NCBI RefSeq assembly: GCF_036884655.1
Contig: NC_088345.1
Coordinates: 18,161,001 to 18,225,000 of the forward strand
DNA: 64,000 nt
Source: Musa acuminata AAA Group
Taxonomy: Eukaryota; Streptophyta; Magnoliopsida; Zingiberales; Musaceae
Direction: 5' to 3'
A program made the position numbers and the translations under genes. Below the pieces are notes generated by a model. It was not told the origin of the DNA. It saw only the letters and a list, made by a program, of their open reading frames with translations, and ran no database searches. Positions 23,302 to 34,808 of this stretch are shown here, one piece after another. The stretch's first letter is position 1, and each line of letters starts with the position of its first letter.

Positions 23302-24490
23302 ATCTCTTCCTTTTAATGATGATAACCAATTGATGACAGAGTTTAAACTAAACTCCCCCTATCAACATGCCATAATTTCAATCATGAATTATATACAATA
23401 CATCATATCATTACTTACATCATAAGTTCAAGTATTGCATCTAAACCATCATACATAATAAAATTTTATTATACCATGAAAGATCATCATAGCTTTTCAT
23501 TGTATGCATCATCATAATATCATGAGTATTTCATGCATACTTTCATATCATCATTATAACTTCTCCCCCTTTGTCATCAACAAAAAGGAGAAAAGTATAA
23601 CTAGCAAATTTTTAAAATATGCAAGCTAGTAAGATAGCAAGTTTTGAACATGCAAGCTAGTATGTTTTTGTGTTATAAAAATTAGCAAAATTTTTACTTC
23701 TCATGAGATCTGCAAGATAGCATGTTAGCTTTTCTTTGCGATGTTCAAGCTAGCAAGTTTTCAAAAAAGAATGCAAGATAGTAAATAACAAGTTTTACAT
23801 CATTTTAAAATATGCAAGCTAGTAAGTTTTAGAGACGTGCAAGTTTAGCAATTCTTTGCTTCTTAAGATGGGCAAGATAGTACTTTTGCATCTCTTGAGA
23901 TTGCAAGCTAGCAATCCTTGCTTCTCTTTTGAGATAAGTTTGTAAGTATTGCTTTTTGAGATAGGCAACATAGTAATTATAGCTTCCTTTAGCAATGTGC
24001 AAACTAGTAATTTTTCTTTTCTTTGTGATGTGTAAGCTTGCAAGACTTTTCACCCCCTTTGTTATTATCAAAGAGAAGGGAAGAATATAATAGTATAATT
24101 TTTCTTCTTTTTTTTTACATCAATGATTCAATCATATCATGAGATATACAAATCATAAATACAAGGCAATTGAACATAATAAAATTCAAGTCATAAATAT
24201 CAAGAAGTCAAGTGACATATCATGGTTAATTTGAATACATCTCTTCTTTAGTGAAAGGAAAATTCTTGATTTATAGAAAACTATCAAGTTATAATAAAAA
24301 GAATAATCATGATTCATTTGGATAATTTTCCTTTTTTGTAAATGACAAAGAGAAATATTAAATATTAAATAAAAGATCTTGATTTATATAAAAAAAAAAT
24401 CACGTATCAAATACCGAGAAATCAAGATCATGATTAAGATAAAAACTTTTCTATAGCAAAAAGAAACATAGGAGAACTTGATTCATGCAT
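23302..24490 (-). mobile_element. E4 internal filler, reverse strand, truncated
   Basis: Reverse complement of Sirevirus non-coding interior: CTTCTCCCCCTTTGTCATC at 23563 is a reversed PPT-like site, and reversed GCTAGCTTGCA arrays run 23590-24050. Near 24470-24490 it matches the reverse of E3 around 21165-21190, then stops. No gag, primer site or 5' LTR follows. The other half of the element is missing. Confidence 0.75.
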
Positions 24491-26682
24491 ATTAACTCCT
24501 GAGTTATTTTTAAATTATTTAGTAAGATATATATAAAAAAATTATGCTTCTCTTTTTAGTAATTTTGAAAAAAAATTAAAAATTTGAGTATGACAATTGC
24601 ATATTAACTCCTAGCATTAAGCATGAAGAGTTAGATTCACTCAAAAAGAAAAATGCATTACTACAACAAATAAAATAATTTTGATTGAAATTGCTTTATA
24701 TTTAATGAAATCATGTTTGATGATTTAATGATGCATAATAATGTAAGATGTAATGAAAATGTTAAAAGTTTTGGTACAATGCTTAATGATTTTATACTAT
24801 GCATGAGAATTTGAAGTAATGATGATTTTTGTGATTTATGGTTTATTGATCTTGATGATTTCTATGATGAAATTTGTTCTTTTGATTTTAAATGGTGATG
24901 CATGTTTTGATTTGGCATAAAAGACAAAGACATGCTTGTATTAAATAAATTATATAAATTAAAACAACTAAAAAGAGAATACATTTTGAAATTTTCTCTA
25001 TCTCTATCTTACCAATTTTTCAATAAGAAATTGATAAATATATTTATGGCATTTTGAATCTTTTGAAAGTGATTTTGATTTCTTGAAATTATAACTTGAA
25101 ATATTTTATAAATCAAGATATTCTATTATGTATTCTCATATTGTTTAAGAGGATATTTTTTATGAATCATGATCTTGACAACTTGAGATTTTTTATACAC
25201 GAACAAGATCTTTTATTCTCCTATGTTCCTTTTCGAAGAGATTCATCCAAACGAATCTTGATCCTTTAACTTGATATTTATAAATTAAAATTTATTATGA
25301 ATCAAGATTTTTCATATTTTGTTCTCCTATGGTTCTTTTTTCTATTCACTAAAGAGGTGACTTATCCTAATAAATCATGATATGTCACTTGATATTTTGA
25401 TAATTTATGATTTGAGTTTTGTTATGTACAAATTCTTTATATTTATGGTTGTATACCATATGTGATGCTTAGAAGCATTGATGTTATAAGGAAATGAATT
25501 GCAACATTGTATCATTTCCCTCTTCTTTTTTCTTACAATGACCAAGGGGAGTAAGAAAGTTACTAGCTTGAATGTTAAATTTAGGCAAACAAAAGTACTA
25601 GCTTGAATGTTAAATCTCTCAAATGCATAAACTCTTCTTATACATTTTTAGGATCATGATCTTGATTTTTATGACTTGAGTTTTCTTTTTAAATCAAGAT
25701 TGTTTCCTATCATTCCTTTTATTTATAAAAGAAGAAATTTGTCAAAAATGATATATGGTCTTTTGGTATTTATGACTTGATTTTTTATTTTTGATGATTG
25801 AAATATTGATGTAAATTTATCCTTGTTATTTATCTTTGTCATGATTTGAAAATTGATATAAAGGAAAATAAACTTTAATATTATATTATTCCCTTCTTTT
25901 TTACAATGACAAAGGGGGAGAAAGATTTGCTAGCTTGCACAATTCAAGAAGAAGCTAAAACTTGTAAACTTGTAAAAATTCATAGCTTGTAAAGAAAGGC
26001 AAAACTTGCTAACTTGCTTATCTCAAAAGAGAAGCAAGAAGTGCTATCTTGCACACAAGAGAAGCAATACTCATGATGCATGTTTTAACTTGCATATCTC
26101 AAAATTTGCTAGCTTGCATGTTGTAAAATGATGTAAAATTTGCTAGCTTACATGATATAAAACTTGCTATTTACTATCTTACATTCTTTTTCGAAAACTT
26201 GCTAGCTTGAACATTGCAAAGAAAAGAAAATATACTAAACTTTGCACATCTCTAAAACTTGTTAGCTTGCATATTCAATACTTGCTATCTTACTAGCTTG
26301 CATAGTTACACTTCTTTTTTATTGATGACAAAGGAGGAGAAGGTACGATGATAATCATGCATATTATACCTAAAATGATGATTTTGAACCATGTATGATG
26401 ATATGGAATCATGCATGTACTGATGATTCTGAAAATATACATGATATGATGCACTTTGATGTTTTGAAATTTGATGTTTGAAATTATGATTATGTATGCA
26501 ATACTCATGATTTTATTATGATGATGTATATGATATATTGCATATGATATGAATCATGATTAAAATTGCTTTGACTTGAATTTAATTTGAATTCAATGTT
26601 AATTTCAATATGGCATATTGATAGGAGGAGTTTGGTTTAAACTCCATCATCAATTGGTTATCATCATAAAAAAGGGAAAGAT
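24491..26682 (+). mobile_element. E5 internal filler, forward strand, 5' part missing
   Basis: From about 24500 the sequence matches E3 interior (20470 onward) in the forward direction: GAGTTATTTTTAAATTATT, then GACAATTGCATATTAACTC. It has no gag or 5' LTR. PPT-like sites at about 25541, 25907 and 26326; GCTAGCTTGCA arrays at 25560-26300; terminal tract AAAAAAGGGAAAGAT before 26683. No gene seen. Confidence 0.75.
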
Positions 26683-27874
26683 TGTTAAATCTCAGATTTT
26701 GATGATAAAATCAATTTATAAAGTTATAATCTAATCTGCATTTTGAGTAAAGCAGGACTAGCTTCGTTCAAAGAGAGACAAATTGATTAAAGTATGATGA
26801 ATCGGATGTTGGGCCGGAGTAAACATGTCAGAAGATTGGACGTCGGACTGGAGGATCGGTCAATGTATCGACAGAAGGCTTCATGCCATGAATTCAAGCA
26901 TTAGGCTAAAGGATCGAACATTGCGCCAAGGAGATCAAAAGTTACGGGAGTCAACATGCCGATTGGGTAATACACTGAAGGAGAGGATGATGCGCCGAAG
27001 GATCGAGCGAAGCATTAGATGAACCAATGACATGTCAGACAAAGGATTCATGCTTCATAATTATTTGTCTAAGATCGAAATAGCTTAGGGGGTTAATTGA
27101 GTTAGCTTTTGGTGTAATCATGCTAACTCAATTAGGGGCCAATTGGGCCTTAATTAGGATTAATTTGGGCTCATTGGGAGGTTCATTCAGTGACCCAAAA
27201 GTTGGGTCAAGTGATGGTACTACCACACCGCCTATGAGTTAGAAAACTTAAAAAACCCGGTCTCCAAGGCTATCAGGTGGTGGTACCACCAAACTGGGCG
27301 GTGGTACTGCCTATAGCTGGAAGACTCAAAATTTTAAAAATTTTGCTCCAATTTTGAAATCATTTGGGGCCTATAAATACCTCACTTGAGCAGCAAGAAA
27401 GGAGCAAGAATTATTAAGGAGAAAACTGAGTAAACTCTACCAAAACATTGAGTTCCCTCCTCCTAGTGCGTAGAGTTAGTCCTAAGAGATATGTAAGGGA
27501 CTACTTGTAAAAGAGTGACATGAAAAGATTATCTCTCAAACTTGTGAAAAGGAGAAAGTGTTATAAGAGGGTAGTTGGTCTTTGTCCATTGAAGGAAGAT
27601 CGATAGTGGATGTCGGTGGCCTCAACGGAGGAGGAATCAGGAGCAGATGTAGGTCACGATGACCAAACTATTATAAATCTGGTGTGCTCTTTTCCTTTGC
27701 ATCTTACTTTTATTGCTTATTTCAATTTACATTTACTCTAAGTCAAGCTTAAACACTTTTCGATATAGGATTTATCAAAATGATGTTTCTACGTTGAACA
27801 AGTTTTCAAATCAATATGATTTTTACGTAAGCACTAATTCACTCACCCGTCTTAGTGCTAACTTAGTCCTAACA
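26683..27874 (+). repeat. E5 3' LTR (1192 bp)
   Basis: TGTTAAATCTCAG start and CTAACA end. GGTGGTACCACC-type palindromes at about 27210-27310, TATA box 27372-27379. It abuts reverse-strand copia coding sequence (T1) at 27875. Confidence 0.88.
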
Positions 27875-28890
27875 CCTATGACATGAGTTGACATGGGACC
27901 ATACACATCATTATATATGAGTTCCAGCAACTCGGTGGCTCTCTCTCTACTTCCACTAAATAGAGAGTTGGTCAATTTTTCATGAAAGCAAGGCTCGCAA
28001 GTTGCATCTGACTCATAGTCAAATGAATCTATGTATTCATCCTTTAGCAACTTTTGAATCCTTCTCTCATGGATATGACCTAGCCTACAATGCTATAAGT
28101 ATGCATTGTTCACCTCATCTTATTTCCACTTAGACTCACCTACATTCATGATATGTGGTGCAATATCTAGCATAAACAAACCATTATGCAATGTTTCTTT
28201 TGTTATGATCTTATTATCTAATAATATTAAACAATAATTATTCTCAAAAACTAATTTATATCCACTAATTCTCAAATATGAAATGGAAATAATATTTTTG
28301 ATAATAGAAGAAATAAAATAATAAGTATCTAACATAATAATAGCTCCACCAAGCAGATATAGGGTGACCTCGCTAACAGCTACTACAGCAGCTTTTGCTC
28401 CATTGCCCATCTTGAGGTCTATCTCGCCTCTTGCCAATCTCCTAGGTTTTGCCAAAACCTATAACGAATTACAAATATGATAAGTACTATCGGTATCTAA
28501 TACTCATGTGTTATCATAATATTTTAACAAATGGAGACTGATCATGAATGTACTTGAGGCTTTTCCAAGCTTCTGTTTCGTCCTCTTTGTAAGGTACTCT
28601 TTATAGTTCCTCATCCAGTGCCCATCTTTGCCATAGTGAAAGCATTGACCTTTGTCTTTTATCGGGTCCTTCTTAGCAACCTTTGTTTTACCCGGTCTAC
28701 CATTGCCCTTGCCCTTCTTAAGGGACTTTTTTATCTTCTTTTTCTTTTTGGTCTCACAAGCATAGAAAATTGGCTTTTCTTTCTTAATAGTTCTCTCAAC
28801 CTCTCTCAACATATTGAGGAGCTCAAGGAGAGTCATCTCAAGTTTATTTATATTAAAATTTATATGGACGGATATATAGTAGCACACTAG
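27875..28890 (-). pseudogene. T1: Tork-like copia gag-protease-integrase fragment
   Basis: Reading leftward: Gag zinc-knuckle region (28504-28887) with [20 protein letters not shown], in which the second and last Cys are Tyr; a protease-to-integrase linker segment (28120-28455) with LARGEIDLKMGNGAKAAVVA and SIIKNIISISYL; then the integrase zinc end and core start (27880-28050) with DATCEPCFHEK and LLELIYNDVYGPMS. The frame is broken between the parts and pol beyond 27875 is absent, cut by E5. It is a different lineage from the Sireviruses (Tork/Tnt1-like). Confidence 0.82.
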
Positions 28891-29119
28891 TCTATCTAGT
28901 TATCTCGATGTCCCTCTCGAGTAACCTATGACCAGGATTATTTAGCGTATGTATTTGAAGGCAAATCAGTCTCATTATCGTGATCTCATCACGATCCGAT
29001 TCACATTGCACAAATTTATGGATATCACAATATATATATATATATATATGCAATAAGCAATATAAAGTAAGAAAATATTATAATAATAACAAGCAAAATG
29101 AGTGTGTGGCATGTCACAC
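28891..29119. other. Unassigned 230-bp stretch with AT microsatellite
   Basis: No gene. Contains CTCGAGTAACCTATGACC, a GATCTCATCACGATCCG run and an (AT)n tract at about 29029-29049. It is probably the 5' part of T1 or an unrelated retroelement leader. Confidence 0.5.
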
Positions 29120-29188
29120 ATGCCGACTCGATCCTAACAGTTGGTATCAGAGCAATAGTTTTTCTCATTTGGTTTAACAACAAGAGAA

Positions 29189-29745
29189 ATGACTCTTTTT
29201 ATATTTCAAGAGAGACTTTCTATCATTCGTTATCCTATGTTTAATGGGATGGATTACACATATTAGAAAACTCGAATGAGAGTTTTCTTGCTTTCTATTG
29301 ATTTAAATTTATGAAATATGGTCGAAAATAGATTTCAAATGTCTTCTCTTCTAATGAACGATTGGAATGATTTGGAGAAGAAGACTTTTTCTTTAAATGC
29401 TAGAGCTATGAATGTTCTATTTTATGCCTTAGACAAAAATGAATTCAATCAGGTTTCTACTTGCCAAACGACTTTCGACATTTAGTACACACTCAAAATT
29501 ATACACGAAATTACTAGTAGAGTTAAAGACTTTAAAATAAATATTTTGATGTATGATTTTGAATTATTTTTTATGGAACCAAGCGAGACTATTGGAGATA
29601 TATACACTTGTTTTATAGATATCCTCAAAAGTCTAAAAGCTCTTCGTAAAAGTTTTTCGAATCTTAAACTTGAGAATAACCTTCTAAATAACATGAAGGA
29701 TTTGACACTTAGAACAAATAAAGACCACTCGAGCGAAAAATACTA
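29189..29745 (+). pseudogene. gag: E6 Gag remnant
   Basis: ATGACTCTTTTTATATTTC start. Gag pattern is clear ([25 protein letters not shown]). At least three Trp positions are stops: TAG near 29262, TGA near 29312, TAG near 29483. A deletion joins the middle to the LNNMKDLTLRTNKDHSSEK segment near 29690. No knuckle, no pol. Confidence 0.87.
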
Positions 29746-30121
29746 GCTTACACGTTTCAAGTAGATGCAAAAACATGCTATCCTGCATATATCAAAAGGT
29801 GTAAAACTTTTGTAAAAACTTTCTAGCTTACATGATGATAAATGCAATGATTTAACATTATGTCTAAAAACTTGTTAGTGCACTTCTACTTTTTGTTGAT
29901 GATAAAGGGGGAGAAATTATGATGATGATCATGCATGGAATGATATATTAAAATTTTGATTATACATGATTTTATGATGATATGTTGCTGGGACTCATAA
30001 TGATTTCATGATTAAATTTGCCTTGACTTGAATTAAAGTTTTTATCAATATGACATATTGATAAGGGGAGTTAAGGTTAACTCCGTTATCAATTAGTTGT
30101 CATCATTAAAAACAAAAAGAT
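29746..30121 (+). other. E6 residual non-coding interior
   Basis: One or two GCTAGCTTACA-like motifs and a PPT-like TGATAAAGGGGGAGAAAT near 29899, then GATAAGGGGAGTTAAGG and the terminal tract. No gene. Confidence 0.7.
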
Positions 30122-31775
30122 TGTTGAATCTTAGAATTTGATGATAAAATCAATTAATAGTGTTTATGATTTGATTTATGTTTTGAGTGATGTAGGAAGT
30201 TTCGATTAACGAAAGACAATTAAAAGTAGGAAGAATCATGTTGGGCTAGAGTAGAATATGTCAGAAGATTGGACGTCAAGCCGGAAGATCGGTTGACATA
30301 TCGGTAGAAGACTTCAGGTTATGGGTTCAGGCATTGGGCCAAGAAGAGCGAAAATTATGCCAAGGAAATCGAAGTTATAGAGGTCAACTAGCCGATTGGG
30401 CAATAGACCGTAAGAGAGGATGATGCGCCGAAGAATCGGATGAAGCGTCGATGAACCAATGACATGCCGGACAACATTTGATTCAAGCTTTGTAATAATT
30501 ATCTAGATCGAAGTAGGTTTTAAGTGTGCAAGATTAACTATGATAGAAATCAAGGCATAAAGTAAAATGAAGTCTCGGAATCAAGAACGAGATTTCGTTG
30601 GGAGTTCGAGAGTTCGTCGGAAGTCCGAATATTCATTGGAAGTTCTACTAGAATTGACCGAGAAGTCTAGGAGCTTGCTAAAGAAGCTCGTTGAAACTCA
30701 CCAAAAATATCATCGTAAAGACCAAGAGCTTGCTAGGAGTCCGTTGGAACATTGTCGAGAGATCATCGGAAGTTCGTCGGAAGATCGCTAGAAGCTCGTC
30801 GAAAGAAACCTAGACTTACCGGACTTATTTAGCTTAGTATATGCCTTAAAATTCATAGTTAGTACATAATTAGGTTGAATTGGGTCAACTCAATTAGAGG
30901 CCAATTGGGTCCAAGTTTAGGCTGCGTTGAGCCAAGTGAAAAGGCCCAAATAGTGACCCAACAAGTGAAACCGTCATGGCACAGTCTCCGAGACTATGTC
31001 AGGCGATGGTACCGCTAGTTTGGGAGGTGGTACCATCGAGACACATTCTCCGAGAGATTGTCAAGCGGTGGTACCGCCAGACTGGGTGATGGTACCACCC
31101 AATGGCAGAGTGTTAGGCGGTGGTACCGCTAGACTAAGCGATAGTACCACCTAGTATCAGTGTTACAGGCGATGGTACCATCCAACACAAGCGATGGTAC
31201 CGCCAAGACCCGAGAAACCCGGGATGAGACCTTTTTAGGCTCTAAGTTTGAATCAACTTGAGGCCTATAAATACTCCTCTCATCTCTAGTTAACAAACAT
31301 AAGAATTGAGAGCAAAAAAGTAGAAAAACGCTGTTGTAATATTATAAGAACTCCTCTCAAGCTCTAAGTGTTAGTCTTATTCAAGAGAGGAGTGAAGGGG
31401 GTTGTAAAAGTTCTCTCTTGAACCTACCAAAAGGATAATCAAGTTATAAGGATAATTGATCTTCGTCCATTAAAGAAATATCGTTAATAGATGTTGGTGG
31501 CCTCGACGGAAAAGGAATCGGTAAAGTGGATGTAGATCATGACGACCGAACCACTATAAATCGGTTTACATTTCTATTTTGCTATTTACCTTTATTGCAA
31601 TCTACTTCACATTACAAACTGATTTCTTAGTCTCACTACGCTCTCATATGTTTTCAAGTTAACACTTTCCGAGATCGGTTTTAATCATACGAAAAGATTT
31701 TTTGAATCGATATAATTTTTTCGCTGCACTATTTACCTCTCCCCCTCATCTCTTAGTGCCGACTCAATCTTAACA
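30122..31775 (+). repeat. E6 3' LTR (1654 bp)
   Basis: TGTTGAATCTTAG start, CTTAACA end. Modules: GTCGGAAG repeats (about 30590-30800), GGTGGTACCGCC palindromes (31000-31210), TATA box 31266-31273 and a leader. Unique gene-island sequence starts at 31776. Confidence 0.9.
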
Positions 31776-34650
31776 AATCCTACAAGGAAAGTACTAATTA
31801 TGTATGCCCTAAAAAAAAGAACTAACTGTGTGTGCCCTACAATGAAGTCCTTAAACCCTAAGGACTCAGGGTACTCCTCGTCCTTTAAAACGAGAAGTGC
31901 ATCCCTATCTAATGGCAGTCAAGATGTTCTCAACCAATGTCTAGCCAGCCTTAGCTATTATAGCCTCAAAAGAGAAAAACAGAGAAGAGAAAAAGAAGGA
32001 ATTCTATGAGGTATAGCTACTCCTTCCAACTATAGCTTTCTTTCTTAAGTTCCAACAGCCCAGGCTTTGCATTAAGCTCCACCTAGCTACCAAGTTACTG
32101 TAATAAGTTACCAAAGTTCACTGTCTATTGTCTGCAATCTATCGAGAGAAACCAGGTGCGCTCCAAAGATAACTTGTGCCCCTATGTGTCTATTAGTTTC
32201 TTTATGTATTTTTAATTTTATTACTTTTGACCTTGTAGTTAATACTTTAGCTTTACAAGCAAAGAATTTTTTAATTTAATTTTATGATTAATCTTCCTAA
32301 GATGATTCTTTTCTCCATCAAGACTTTTATCCAAAATATGATATGGAGTCATCATATTATTGAACCTGAACTAGATCAAGTACTTTTTAAGTATCACACT
32401 AGTCCAAAATATCTCTATAAATATATAAACTGAGTTTATCGAAAAAAATCTGATCAAATTTATTGAAAAAAATTTAGTCATGTAAGATATATGTATTATA
32501 AGCACATAACATATCCGTATGGACAATGTACCAAGTAGACATGCAATCTCTAGCATCACGCTAATCTATTTATTTCAGTAAACAATGGGTCAAACAGAAT
32601 AGTGTAAAAGATTCATAAACTTCACACAGCTAATTTTTATATCCTGTCTTCTGCTTCCCAATCACCATTTTCTTGATGTATCTAAAGTCTAAAGTTTGAT
32701 GCTACATGTCACCAATCCTTCCTAAACCTGTGTTGTTTCTTTTACTCGTTACTATATCAAGGCAATTTGAAGTAGATGGGTTATATAATGAGGAAATTAG
32801 GAAAAAGCTGTTTCGATTAATGGAAATTTCAACATGCATAATTTTCTGCTCCTTTATTTTCTTCTTGCAAACTGTGTTGGAGGTGAATTGAATTGCTCGA
32901 GGGGATTTTTACCACGATCTGTTGATTACTGGATACATCACTTTTTATTAGTACCCTACAGGTAATATTCAATAGCTTATGAATCTTTTTTCTTTTTTCT
33001 TTGATAATAATATATTTTTTTGTATATTATTTTTTAATAAAAGATAACAAAATCTTATAATGATTCATCTGTGAAGTATGTTTCCAGCTACACTCGACAT
33101 CACTCCCAATGGTTCTGACTACAGTATGAGATTTCAAAATTTTGATTTGAAACTCATACCAATCCTTGTTCGGATTGGTACATGCCTTGGTATATAGAGC
33201 GTGCAGATATACGATACGTTCGAAATTATAATCTTAAATTAGTATTATTTATATTAAAATTTTATTAATGTGAAATAGGTGACAAATATTTGTCTTTTTA
33301 GTTATTTATAAACATGTTTTTTTTTTATCCTTAATAAATTTGAACAATGTCATCAGATGATAACTGATTCATGCATAATTATCATTGTTATGTGTCTGTT
33401 GAAAATATGATATATTATTCTTTAGTACCTATGTTAATTGTAGAGCACTTGCATAGTGGTTACCACCCTGTCATCTTTCTGCAAATAGGCATCAAATGGT
33501 GGCTGAGAGAGAGTGTGTGTGTGTGTGTGTGTGACATGTTCTTATCTAAAGGTCAAGTCGTTTGGTAAAAGCATCAATTGGAAGCTAATTACGGCTCTTT
33601 GCCATACGGTGAAATAGTTGGCATGTATATGTTGACTCACTGAGAGAGATGGGCATAAAGTACCAGTAAACACTTTGCTAATTCTCAAGGAGTGCTGTTC
33701 TTAAAAGTTTTTCTTTTCTACCCAGTTTACCTTGTGTAGACTTTGTTAGGATTTGTCGATCCATTGGAAAGTCTTACATAACAGGTCATTGATCTAGACA
33801 ACTTGTGTTGAGTCTTACATTGTAAGAGTTGTTGAGTGTAAAACCAGTGATATAGTGGTGGGGTTTGAGATCTCTCAGTTAAACTATCCAAATGTTGCTG
33901 GAGCAGAAGAAAAAGGCTGTAGATGATATAGGTGTGTTTCATCATTAATTAAGACACTTGTTTGCTTGAAAATTTTGCATCAGCAGTACAAGGATCAGTC
34001 TGGCTACAGGTCCAGCTGTATGTGTGAGAAAAGTGGTAGCTTGGCTGTGCAGGAAAACATTACTTTCCTGTTATGAAGGTTACAGTCCCAGTGATCACAT
34101 ACATAATGAAGGCTCAAAATTTGACATTTCAAATTTGTGTTCAATTAGAAATTGAGATATCAACACTTTTTTGTCATGTTTAGAGCAACTGTTATCAGTC
34201 AGCTTAGGAACAGTGATTAATCCTTATGCCACAATTCTGATACTGATTCTCATTCACACTCTCTCTTCAGCAAAAGGAACAGGGAACTTGGGACAGCAGC
34301 AATCTTCTGCCACACAGAATTCTTGATGATCCATCCTTCAGCCATTAATTTTCTGAGATTGGAAAGATAGCTAACCATAAAATTTGTGTGGTGTTGACGT
34401 GCAGAAGAAAGGTGCATCACCACCACACAAACTAGCACATTCATTGCACTATTTTCAAGATGTATTTGTAGTCAGAATGACGTTGAAATAGATGAACAGT
34501 AGCAAGAATGATAAGGTGCTCAAAAAATCTGAGAGCGAGACAAAGCAAATCCTTCCAAGGAAAACAGCACCATGATTGGAACAATAAAAGAACTGCGCAG
34601 CTATCTGAGCATCTAACACCCGGCTAATACCTAAATCCACCATTCAAATC
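31776..34650. other. Non-repetitive intergenic sequence upstream of aldolase
   Basis: No gene or known element seen on either strand; open frames here are short and unpatterned. Visible items are a (TG)n microsatellite at 33512-33533 and a 9-bp perfect inverted repeat TACCAATCC/GGATTGGTA at 33157-33180. AT content is moderate, unlike the filler of the retroelements. Confidence 0.6.
33512..33533. repeat. (TG)n microsatellite
   Basis: About eleven GT/TG units following GAGAGAGA. Confidence 0.93.
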
Positions 34651-34721
34651 TTAAAGCCAACCTCCACCTCACATCTTCTATCCTGTCCTTGATTCATTTG
34701 CTCACTACCTTAATTTAAAAG
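34510..34721 (+). promoter_or_regulatory. Candidate aldolase promoter elements
   Basis: GATAAG at 34510-34515 fits an I-box, a motif common in light-responsive plastid-protein genes. A weak TATA-like TTTAAAAG lies near 34714-34721, about 90 bp before the start codon. Both are short and could be chance matches. Confidence 0.25.
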
Positions 34722-34808
34722 ATACACAGCCATTCCCCTCACCCTTCAGCAGAAAACTCAGTGTTCAAGGAGAGCAAAGCTTAAGGCCAATACCTTGTTC
34801 CTCTGCAG

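Larger units (their letters stand above)
29120..31775 (+). mobile_element. E6: short, decayed Sirevirus copy
   Basis: Only a few bases of 5' LTR remain (GCCGACTCGATCCTAACA, ending 29139), then primer site TGGTATCAGAGC (29142-29153), gag remnant, about 375 bp filler, degraded purine tract (AAAAACAAAAAGAT) and a full 3' LTR (30122-31775). The 3' LTR ends GCCGACTCAATCTTAACA, matching the 5' remnant. Confidence 0.85.
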
